Origin: Haliclona indistincta
Taxonomy: Eukaryota > Porifera > Demospongiae > Haplosclerida > Chalinidae
NCBI GenBank assembly: GCA_964017065.1
Contig: OZ024787.1
Location: 2,678,482-2,742,481 of the forward strand
Direction of reading: 5' to 3'
DNA: 64,000 bases
Shown: positions 19,508 through 30,300 of the stretch, one piece after another
Position numbering within the stretch: the first letter of the stretch is position 1
Layout of the letters: every line of letters begins with the position of its first letter
The notes under the pieces: generated by a model
The model's database searches: none
Told to the model about the DNA's origin: nothing
The model's input: the letters and a program-made list of their open reading frames with translations, nothing else
Made by a program: the position numbers and the translations under genes

Positions 19508-20308
19508 TCACTGGACATGAAAGTAAGAACATTGTTTGTGTGCTTCGATTGATGCAATACAATGGCTTTAGTCATGTCTAAAATTAATAGATCACTATTT
19601 CCTTAGTGTAATCTGTCATCATAGTGTGTGCTTGCCTTAGACAAGTTATGTGCTCTAAATAGAGCGCTATTGCCCATGTGGTGTCGTGACTGCTGTAATA
19701 CAATGAGCTTAGTCATTTTATGTGCTTTAATACAGAGCACTATTGCCGTGTCGTCATGGTGTCTGCTGATACTAGCGTTGAGTGAAATCACATGTCCGCA
19801 GGTGTTGTAATCTTTAATGATTTTGAGATAATAACTCTGCTCTTGCTCTGATACATCGTAGTCACTTGACCTCTTGTCTACCAACACATGCATGGTATTG
19901 ACACAGTGTTGAGTCTACTGAGGTATTATGTAGCAATGACGCAGATGTCAGTAATCAATTCTTTATTAATCTCAATACTTCTGACATGTGGTGGTATACT
20001 TGATGTTGGTAAAGGCAACCAATGATCACCTACTAAGTGTGTTTATATAAGGCAGTCTACTATACATACATGTGGTCAATTTCAATTTTACTGTCTGCAA
20101 GTACCCCAGACCTAACATGGTTAGTATTATGCCCATACAATTGTGAGCTTAGCACATGGTAATAGTGTTGATGACAAAAAATTGCATAAACACAAGTACT
20201 CCTGATATGTGAAAACTGGATAAGTGAAGGTTTACTGTATGGACGTACTCTGTGTTTACTTTGCATTTTCTCCCCACAGAATTATGTGCGAGGTCTACAC
20301 AAACACTC
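19508..20308. other. Downstream of Rep-helicase copy 1: degenerate short repeats
   Basis: Contains loosely repeated blocks of about 90 bp (for example ATACAATGGCTTTAGTCAT at 19557, ATACAATGAGCTTAGTCATT at 19697, and GAGCGCTATTGCC versus GAGCACTATTGCC). The ORFs on both strands here are low-complexity by-products. Probably the 3' part of the transposon. Confidence 0.4.
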
Positions 20309-20527
20309 AATTTTTTCCACTCTGTGAGACTGCACCTTGTCGTGGTAGAGTGGCTGAGTACCCTTTGTGGCTGGTTGAAAATTTCTAATGCTACATTTGG
20401 AGAAACCAAGACAGTCTCTTGATATTGCCGAAGAACAACCAAAGGTAGATTACAATTTTGCTTGACTTACTACTTATTTTTGCATTATATTTTTGTAGGT
20501 GATGATGATACCAATGACATTGTTCAA
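20309..20527 (+). repeat. Block shared with 31513-31741 (downstream of both Rep genes)
   Basis: Diverged copy of 31513-31741. Both carry TTCCACTCTGTGAGACTGC, then GGTAGAGTGGC, CATTTGGAGAAAC, AGACAGTCTC and, after an AT-rich stretch resembling an intron (CAAAG|GTA ... TTTGYAG|GTGATGATRM), an AATGACATTG block. Both copies lie after the Rep-helicase stop, so this is probably an internal 3' part of the element rather than host DNA. No long ORF. Confidence 0.6.
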
Positions 20528-20583
20528 CGAAACTCATATAAACTCAGATTCCAAAATTAACAAGAATTTTTAATAATTAATTT

Positions 20584-20946
20584 TTATGAATAATTATGTG
20601 GAGGTAATGACTGCATGGCTGCTAGATCATAAATAGTGAGGAACGTGTTGTCGGGTACTCCAGTTCCTGTGCCACTCATACTTACTCTGGGAGCTGTGTG
20701 AACTGAAATTTCATGCCGGGTCACGCGCGGATCTCCAAAAGCCAGGCCGCTGTCTTCCAGACGAGTAACATTAATAACGTCCACTGAATAACAATTAAAA
20801 TTATCGTCCAGTGGACGATAATACGTTGATACGATATTGCTGTAACACATTAAAGCATAATATAGCTCTAGAAATAAAGGGCAACTACCAAAGAACACTG
20901 GAGATTGTGGAGAAGCGAAATCCATGGTACAGTGGTGGTGGTACAC
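20584..20946 (-). CDS. Hypothetical single-exon protein, 120 aa (start may be residue 8)
   Basis: An uninterrupted minus-strand frame of 120 codons with balanced composition, unlike the low-complexity shadow ORFs nearby. Met-8 (MDFASPQSP) is an alternative start. Residues about 15-45 are hydrophobic and aromatic; the middle has DVINVTRLED and RVTRHEISVHTAP. No signal peptide, motif or family recognised. It could instead be one exon of a larger gene or part of the transposon. Confidence 0.3.
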   Translation of the reverse strand: MYHHHCTMDFASPQSPVFFGSCPLFLELYYALMCYSNIVSTYYRPLDDNFNCYSVDVINVTRLEDSGLAFGDPRVTRHEISVHTAPRVSMSGTGTGVPDNTFLTIYDLAAMQSLPPHNYS

Positions 20947-21590
20947 GATACATGTACGGGCAAAATTAGTGGGTGCGGTATCACGCCCTTTCTAGTTCTA
21001 TAATAATTATTATAATAGTCTAATTGGCGTAACCAAGAGCAACCTGTATAGCACCGTACCGTATATATTATAATACCCTTTTACTGGTTATTTGCTCACG
21101 TGTCGCAAAAGAATTTAAAGAAATATTGTTATAGCATGCTAGCAGATAGCAAAAGTTCCAGTTTTTCACAATCGGATGGATGGACCAGATGAAGATGGAT
21201 GAATATACAATGAGTTATACAATGATAATCGACTTGATCGCAGACTATATGGTGTCAAGTCCTTGAAATGGATAATAATGAAGTCAGCAGCATTATATTG
21301 ACATATTGCAAGTCAGCAGCAGGCAGTTTTCTATCATGGATGAAGAGAATGAGAACATAATATAATTCTATTACATATGAGGAGGCTTACCACTTGTGTG
21401 ATCAGTTATTCCACGTGAAGTTAAAAGTCACCTGGCAAAATAAACAATTCTTTTAAGCTGATTAAGATAAAGTTATTACACTAGAATAATTATCAGGTAA
21501 CTTTTTAGAATGCTCCCTCCAGTTCTGCCTCACATTATTATTTTGGATAATTATAATTTTATCAAGAATGGTACAAAATTCAAATGAAAT

Positions 21591-22194
21591 TTATTTTCTA
21601 TCTTTATACCATTTCCGACGTTTGATCAAATGCTGTGATAATTCTTGACTGTGCAGCACTAATGCTGCTGCTATACTACTACTACCACCGGCTGCTACTG
21701 GTGCTGCTAGCGCTACTATACTACTACCACTACTAGGCTACTACTACTACTCAAAAATATAATTAATTTTTATTATAACATTGTATAATGCATTCACATT
21801 GATTGTACGATAGGTCCATGATGAATAATTATTTTTAATGCTACAGTGGACCCTCGCTAGTCCGAACCCTTGCTAATCCGAATGGACAAAATTAATAATA
21901 ATGGTTATGAATATGATTATAATATGCTTACGAATCTCATTACCTGCACTATGAATATAATTAGCATTGTTCCCTATCTGTATCATCTACATGTTTTCTC
22001 TAGTCTGAACGAATTCACTAATCCAAACAGTTTTTCTGTTAGCGGGGTACCAAGGTGTTCAGATTAGTGAGGGTCTACTGTACTACTACTACTACTACTA
22101 AATGCGCAAACATAAGAGCTAAATAACATTTTTAACTTACTCCTGAACGACTACTGCCATCATGTCCATGTCCACCCCTAGCCCTGCGAGGCCT
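21591..22194 (-). CDS. Putative last two exons of the proline-rich gene at 32904-34910
   Basis: Exon at 22194-22141 (18 codons, acceptor TTTATTTAG, donor GTAAGT) encodes a short Arg/Gly-rich segment starting RPRRARGG. Exon at 21737-21591 (49 codons with stop TAA) encodes Ser/Ala/Gly-rich sequence and a basic end, LSQHLIKRRKWYKDRK. Both start in phase 0, exactly what the donor at 32904 requires, and the low-complexity style fits that gene. Together with the upstream exons the model gives 331 aa. If true, the intervening intron of about 10.7 kb contains the gap and the second Helitron. The pogo-like MITE at 21844-22080 lies in the intron between these two exons. Confidence 0.42.
21844..22080. 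mobile_element. pogo/Tigger-like MITE with TA target duplication
   Basis: 237 bp with imperfect 25-bp terminal inverted repeats (CAGTGGACCCTCGCTAGTCC on the left; complement of CAGTAGACCCTCACTAATCT on the right), flanked by TA at 21842-21843 and 22081-22082. Ends starting CAGT and TA duplication are typical of pogo/Tigger-type Tc1/mariner elements. No transposase. A (TAC)n microsatellite follows at 22081-22100. Confidence 0.75.
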
Positions 22195-22598
22195 CTAAAT
22201 AAAAAAAGGATAGTTATTGCACAAAGCTTCAGTAATTTATCCAAAAAATGCACTATAGACACCCCTGTAATAAGGACACATTCTGTACTACCTTATTGTT
22301 ACTATTAATTGTGAGTACTTAATTTAGCAATAATTTATTATGAAAATCAACGGTTTAGCCAGTACTAATTTTAGTGCTTTTCATAATAATTATTATAAAC
22401 TTCAAAATTATAAAAAAATCAAAAATTTGCACATACTAATTTTAGCGTTAATGATGCCACTCGCTAAATTTGCTAAAATTAGTACACACAATTATTAGTA
22501 ACACTAAGGTATGGTCACTGCATGCATGTGATTCCAAATCAACACTTTGTTTCCTTCAAATCAGAACACTACTACTGGGTCCAAAATTCCAAATACCA

Positions 22599-22798
22599 NN
22601 NNNNNNNNNNNNNNNNNNNNNNNNNNNNNNNNNNNNNNNNNNNNNNNNNNNNNNNNNNNNNNNNNNNNNNNNNNNNNNNNNNNNNNNNNNNNNNNNNNNN
22701 NNNNNNNNNNNNNNNNNNNNNNNNNNNNNNNNNNNNNNNNNNNNNNNNNNNNNNNNNNNNNNNNNNNNNNNNNNNNNNNNNNNNNNNNNNNNNNNNNN
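22599..22798. other. Assembly gap (200 N)
   Basis: Exactly 200 unknown bases, so probably an arbitrary scaffold gap. The contig to its right opens inside a perfect repeat of sequence found at 11324 onward. Confidence 0.98.
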
Positions 22799-22984
22799 AC
22801 TTCGAGCAATCTCCTTGCTACTGTAAGATGGGGCAACGCCAGAGAGCAGATTTAAGTGTCTTTTGACGTATACAATTCATGACCAGGCGAAATATCAGCG
22901 TTTGAACGCTAATACATTGTATGTAGCCGCCATCTTGTTTTCTCGTTCAACCCTACATAGGGAGGCACTACCGTGCCTCCCTAA
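22799..22984 (+). mobile_element. 3' end of a 1246-bp-type Helitron, cut by the gap
   Basis: Identical by eye to 11324-11509, including the terminal hairpin and CTAA end followed by host T. The 5' part is lost in the gap. Confidence 0.8.
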
Positions 22985-23021
22985 TAATCGAATGCTTTTT
23001 CAACCTAAGGGAGTTACTCAC

Positions 23022-23600
23022 ATGGAAACCAATGGCAATCAAAACAGCTGCAATTTCAAGCCAGTATAAAATTATTATGACGTTACTAGGACTAGGAGTA
23101 CTAGTAATTGCAAATAAAGCTGTTATCCATATCGATGCTCCGGCACTCGCTAAAAACACTGATTGTGCACTGATTTTCTGTATAGGCAAGAGTAAAGGCA
23201 TAATAATACACCTAGAACTTTTACAAATATGCAGATTGAAAGGATACGACAAAGTCAATCCAGTGATGCTTGTCCTTTGGTAGATGTATTTGCATTAGTC
23301 CAAGTACAGCTGCAGCTTTGTAGCTTACAACAGCAAGATAGTGGGGTGTAACTACTGCTGCTACTGTAAGTCCTGTTACAACTGGTGTTCTCAATAGTCC
23401 ACTGTATAGAGATGAATAATTATAATTATTATGCACATTTTAAATACTATTCACGGTTTTGCTTTTTACCTGAGAAGGACCAGAATTGCAGTGAATGCCA
23501 AAGTAATGAAAATCAGTATTCCTAGGAATCCTAGCATGAATAAGTTACCCACAGCAAGTAGAACAGTAGCAACAATCTTTAGCACTTTTGTTGAAGGCAT
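23022..23600 (-). CDS. T3-copy: exons 1-3 of the tetraspan gene, exon 4 not seen
   Basis: Exons 23600-23470, 23401-23248 and 23177-23022 repeat T3 at a constant offset of 11475 with no difference I could find. Exon 4 would lie left of the Helitron fragment, in or beyond the gap. It is either a true segmental duplicate, complete but unassembled, or an assembly duplicate of T3. Confidence 0.6.
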
Positions 23601-24391
23601 TGTGTCTCACACCGTAAGAGACACTGTAAAAGACGTATAGCTGCTATCGTGATAACTGCCTATTAGGGAGACACGGTAGTGTCTCCCTATGTAGGGATGA
23701 ACGAGAAAACAAGATGGCGGCTACATACAATGTATTAGCGTTCAAACGCCGATATTTCGCCTGGTGATGAATTTTATATGTCCAAAGACACTTAGACTGC
23801 TCTCTGGCGTTGCCCCATCCTCACATAGTCATAACATTGCTCAAAACTGTCACTAAAGTGACGAACCTGGAAACGGTGAAAATCGAGTTTCGTCATCTTC
23901 GTTTTCTTCTTCTTCTTCTTCTTCTTCTTCTTCAGCGCGCCTAGCGGCCTAACGCAAGTCATGTGCTGGACCAAACACCCACGAATAGTCATGAAATTCT
24001 TCTGGCATGTGCCTTTTGAACTTAGTTTTTAGCGAAGGAATGATAATACTTCTGCTGGTTTGACGAGTACGAGCTGTAGCCAGCAATGTTTATGACGCCA
24101 TTTAAAACACGCACGTGATGTAACGTGAGCACGCACATGGTGTCGTTGAGTGGCTTCCGTTTTTCGAAATATTGCTGCTCTTTTCCATTCTGTCCGCGAG
24201 AATCCATCCATTTCATCCGCCTTACGAAGACTACACCTGTCAATTCTACTTTTCTTTGGCCTCACCGAAGTCTGCATTTTGTGTTCATCGATCGTCTCCC
24301 GTCTCACAGTCACTGAAGAGTATTTGTAAGTTCAATAGTTTTGTTTATATCAAAAAAGGTTAGTTATATAGTATTTTCTAGTTTAGTAATC

Positions 24392-27300
24392 ATGCCTAGT
24401 AGAGTACGTACAAAGCGCACACACAATAAACAACAATATGGAGAGAATAGAGATAAAATACTGGCTGATAGAAAGGAAGCTTATGGTGTCAATTCTGAGT
24501 CTAAGAGAATGGCTTCGAAGCAGGCATATGACAAGAATCCTGACGCTAAAAAGTTGTTGTCAAAGCAGGCATACGACAAGAATCCTGACGCTAAAAAGTT
24601 GTTGTCAAAGCAGGCATACGACAAGAATCCTGACGCTAAAAAGTTGTTGTCAAAGCAGGCATACGACAAGAATCCTGACGCTAAAAAGTTGTTGTCAAAG
24701 CAGGCATACGACAAGAATCCTGACGCTAAAAAGTTGTTGTCAAAGCAGGCATACGACAAGAATCCTGACGCTAAAAAGTTGTTGTCAAACCAGGCTTATG
24801 ACAAGAACCCTGCGGCTAAAAAAGTAAAGTCAAAAATTGCATATGCAAAACATTTGACTGCCAGGAAGGTCGCTGCTTTGTCCAGGTACCACAGTAAATC
24901 AGATAAAATCAAAGCGCAACGTAGGGCAAAGTACCAACATAGTTCGCATCAGAAGAAAGTGTCATCACGTGTTTGGTATCTCAAAAACACGAAGGTTAAG
25001 ACACAAGCTTGTATGGCGTACTATGCTAAACACAAAGAAATCATTTCCCACACTAGGAGAAACAAATACTATTTGTCTCCTCCAAAATCTAGTGTAAAGG
25101 AAATGTACATCAATGAAGTAATCAGGGAATTGCTAGCAAATCGTAAAGCAAGAACTGAGGTTATGAAAGCTTTTAAAGAGCAGCCTATAGCAAAGCGATT
25201 GGCTACTAAAATCTCTTATCGTGTTGCATGTAGAATAGCAGCTCGTAGGCTGGTTCATGAAGCCTTAAAGAAGCGTAAGGAATATGCTGCTGAATTGATT
25301 AAATCTGCTAAGAGTATCAATGCAAAGAGTATCAAAAGCAGAGATGACTTTGGTGAAGGCATTCATCGCAAAAGATCATGTGATCCATACTTCTATGAAG
25401 CATCGTATGTAAAGGATGATGATGATTCAGATGTGCCTGATCGTATTGATCCTTCCAGCCAGCCTCGTGATGAAATGCCGTGTACCAGTGATTGTAAGCC
25501 AATCACTGATGATGAAGTCAATGCAATTGTTAGACTAAAGAATGCCTTTACTCTTCCAATGCATGAGTTACGACAAGCATTACAATCATGTGATGACTGC
25601 CCAAATGAACGCCAAATGAAGGGTCATTCTTTGGCGTGTCATCAAACTGGTAGTATGTGTAATAGTGAGCTTCGTATTTTACGAGCAGCTTCAGCTCATC
25701 ATAAAGTACTGAGAACGTTTATGCGTCGAGTATATCGTGCAAAGGCAAGTCACGAATCCCTTGTTGGCATTGATCGTGCCCTAGGCGAAGGTAATTTCAA
25801 GCATTTACTTTCTGCAACTGGGAAGAGCTTTGACGAGTTGTTAACAACTAATAATTTTGTTGGTGAGGAAGGCTCCTCAATAAACAACTCGTTTTATAGA
25901 GTGCTCAACTTAGAAACCACCTTGCAGTTACAGCATGCTCTAGTCATATCCCAACTTGAGAAACAGTGGAATGACGATGCTGAAAACGTGTGTTGTAGCT
26001 GTCAATGTTTGTTTCAGAGAAAATCTGTCACAAAAGCCAACTTCTCAAAGCATTTTGATTCGGACATTGGGTCAGAGCTAGTAGACTATATACTGAAGCA
26101 CACTCCTCCAGGCGAGGATGAAACACTCTATATGTGTAGCTACTGTAAACCCAAAATCAAAGCCGATGTATTGCCACCACGATGTGTTTTAAATGGTTTG
26201 GAAACTGTACCCATTCCATCTGAGCTTGATAAACTCGATGCCCTTAGCAAACAGTTCATTCAGCTTGCTAAATGCTTTCAGACAGTAGTTAGACTAGGCA
26301 CGTACACCTGCAAAGTGCCTGTGTACAACTCATTGAAAGCCTGCAAGGGTAGTGTTTTTTTTCTGCCTTTACCATTCAATAAAACATGTGAAACGCTGTC
26401 CAATGTTGAAGGATCGGCAAAGTCTGGTGTTGCATCACCAGAATTGTACATACTAGTGAATGGTAAACCCACAAAAGCTAATGTTGTCTGGCGTTCACTG
26501 GTCAATATAGAACGTGTGAAAGCAGCTATAAGAAAGCTGAAAGAGATTCACAAACTTTATAAGTCAGTAGAAGCAGACAGCCTCGATGAAACTACACAAA
26601 AAGTAATCGAAGTGGCTAACAATGCAACCACTAAGATGCTAGATAAGGCTACTGCTGACGATATAGCTGGTTATCAGTCCTATACTATTAGGTATTTAGA
26701 TAATCAGATTCCAACTGTTTCTGACATAGACCAATACAAGTTGGTTAATGTTACAGAAGCACCTATTCACAGTAGATTGAAAGACTTAGATGTTATGTGC
26801 TTTCCTGTACTCTACCCAAACGGGCAATTTGGTGAGAATCATCCTCGCAACAAAGAAATCACTTTGAGCTTTAGCGAGTTTGTCAAACAACGTTTGCATA
26901 ACAAAGACTCACGATTTCGCAAAGATGCCTCATATGTATTTTATCTGCTGAATCAAAAAACCCTACGTGAAGTAGGTAACGGCGTTTACAATGTCCTTCA
27001 TTCTTCACGAGGAGTTGCTATGTCTGTTAAGCAGCTACTAGCTAAGGTTGAAGCCTCTGATGAACGGTTAGAAGCAAGCCTCTTCACAATGCTTCAGTCA
27101 GTACGTGGTAGCAAACAGTACTGGTGGCAGCGTAAGAGTGATCTCAAGTGCATGGTGCGTAACTGGGGATCACCAACATTGTTTCTCACATTCAGTTGTG
27201 CTGAATATGAGTGGAGTGATATGGCTCGTTACCTCAGGAAGGTAAACAATGTCTCTCCAAGTTACGATATTGGAAGACTTTGCACAGAAGATCCTATATC

Positions 27301-30300
27301 GGTTTCTCGAAAATTTTCTGAGAAATTTCATGCCTTCTTTCGCACTGTCATATGTAAAGGTCAGATATTGGGTGAAGTAGAGCACTTCTACTGGAAGAAG
27401 GAGTATCAAGCCAGAGGTGCACCTCATTACCACGTCCTGTTGTGGATAAAAGATGCACCTGTTATTGGCTGTGATGACTCTGCTGTTGTATTGAAATGGA
27501 TCCAGGAAAGGGTTACTTGTCACATTCCTGACAAGAAAACCAGTCCTGAATTGCATGAGCTCGTCACAAGATATCAAATGCATAAGTGTAGTGCATATTG
27601 CAAACGCAGACGAAAGGTCGGCAGTACGTTCATAACTTACTGTAAGTTTGGCTTTCCTCGTCCGGCTTGTGAAACAGGTATTGTGCACTCTGTAGAAGAC
27701 TCTCTTAAAAGTCGTAAGAAAATCTACGAACTTCCACGAACAGAGTCAGAGGTTAGAGTAAATGACTATAATCCTCTGATTCTGTTATTGTGGAAAGCTA
27801 ACATTGACATACAGTTTGTGTCAGAGTCTTCTCTTGCATTAGCTCATTACGTTAGTGGGTATGTCACTAAAGCAGAAAGAAGCAACATGCAAGACATTTG
27901 GAGAGAAATCCAAGACAGTAAGAGCATTTATAGCAAGCTCTACAAATTTGGAATGAAAGCTTTGAGCTCACGAGAGTGTGGTTTGTATGAGGCTGCCGAC
28001 TTGTTGTTGGGTGACCACTTGACTGAAAAATCGGAAGCAATACAGTTTGTAAATGTATCTATGCCTCACAAACGAAATCGACGACTCAAAAGTCACGCAG
28101 CTTTGACGGAGCTTTCAAAATCAGATCCTGATAGTGAGGATTTATTTGAGTCGAATCTTGTAGACACTTACTATCCCAATCGTCCCGATAAGCTTGAGGA
28201 CGTGTGTCTTTACGACATTGTCGCTAATTACAGTTGGTATCACACCATTGTCAAAGATGTGAAACAAACTGAATTCAAAAAGCGCGGCAAACCTGTGTTA
28301 CCCAATCACAAGTTATATGATTTGAGAAATGAAAATCAGAAAGAAGATTATTACTATTCTCTAATCATGCTTTTTGTGCCTTTCCAAAATGAGAGTGAGC
28401 TTTTACTAGAAGACGAAACAGCTGAAGAAGCATTTAATCGTCATTTTCCTGACACTGGTGAAAACCGTTGCTTGACTCACCACACTCGATTACAGCAGAT
28501 GCTTGAATGTAATCGTAGTGTTAAACTAATCAATGAAGCCAGACAATCTGATTGTCCAGAGCAAAAGGTTGATAGTGAGCCACAGCTAATCTGTGAAGCA
28601 GTTGCTGCAATGCAGGATGCTGTAAGCATGGTCACTAAGTGTGAAGACACGCTTAATCTTTCTGATAGAACCGACATGTTGAATGCTGATCAGAGACGTA
28701 TATTTGAGAAAGTCAAAGAGCATATGATTCACGTGCAACAACATGAAACAAATGATTGTTCATGTGACATGTCTCCATTGTGCATGTTTGTCACAGGTGT
28801 CGCTGGAACAGGTAAATCGTTTCTCATCGAGACAATCAAAGCATATGTAGCTCAATTGTGGCCTAGTACTGATTGCTCATGTGCCATAACTGCACCGACA
28901 GGTTTAGCGGCTTTTAATGTTGGTGGCATGACTATCCATCGGTTATTTCAGCTACCCGTCCAGCACGGGGGCAGGTCAGCCGTTCATTGGTCTTTACCAA
29001 AAGCTGCACACAAAGTGATGAAAACAGCTCTGCGTAATGTTAAATTATTCATTGTAGATGAAATTTCAATGGTTAGTAGTCTAAATCTAGCTTACATTCA
29101 TCTACGCTTGAATGAGCTATATGGAGGTGTCGACTATTTTGGAGCACGAAATATGATTGTTTTCGGTGATTTGCTTCAACTTGAGCCTGTTAGTGGTCAA
29201 CCAGTATTTTCACCTGTACCTGACACTGTAGTCAAGTACAGAATAGGCTGTGCCACCTCTCCCAATATATGGGAAGAAAATGTTGTATACGATGAGCTAA
29301 CCGTCAATGAGCGTCAGAAAGGTGATAAAGACTATGCAACGCTGCTTAATGGTATTAGAATTGGCGAAGTTACAAGCTCCACCATAAGCACTCTCCAATC
29401 AAGAGTCTTTACTTGCTCATTGACTGAGAAGATTTCTGAGTTGCAAGAACAAGGAATAATGGTAGTATCGTTTTTCCCTACACGCAAGCAATGTGACGAG
29501 CTAAACAATAAAATGCTCAAATCTCTTCCTGGTAAATCATTCGAACTAGATTGTACTGATGATGTTGACGAAACTGTCAGTAAACTAAAGTGGACAAAAA
29601 CCGCTGACAAGCAACTCCATAAATTAAACCATGATTGTAATATGACTGGAGGACTGCAAAGTATTCTAGTGTTAGCTATTGGAGCACGTGTTATGTTACG
29701 CCGTAACATTGACACAAAGAAAGGTCTAGTCAATGGTTCATTGGGTACAGTTACTGCAATAACTAAACAATTTGTAACTGTACAATTTGATCACTTGACT
29801 AACCCATATCAGGTTGAAAGAGTCAAGAGCAGATTCGTAGTTATGAAAAACTACTATGTTCGTCGAGAACAATTTCCGTTGATTTTGGCATATGCTGTTA
29901 CTATACACAAGTCACAGGGGTTGTCCCTGGACCATGCCATTATTGATCTGTCGGATAAAGTTTTTTGTGCTGCCATGGCTTATGTTGCTTTGTCTAGAGT
30001 AAGGTCACTCGCAGGCTTGCATCTCCTCTCATTTGATCCAAAGTCTATTATTGTGAGCAATAGGTCATTAGAGGAGTATAACCGTCTTCGTAACATTTAT
30101 AGACCTGATCTTCCTCTGTACACCATTCCTGTTCAACAGGCTTGTAAACGTAAGCTGGTTGGAAAGCCTGATTCCAACCAAGTAGATACTGTGGTGGTTC
30201 CGAACAAGAAAATAAAATGCTCACAAACCACTATATGTACCATACAACAAACACCTGTTAGCACCCATGGCACTCAGCGTAAACGAACTAACACTGTGCC

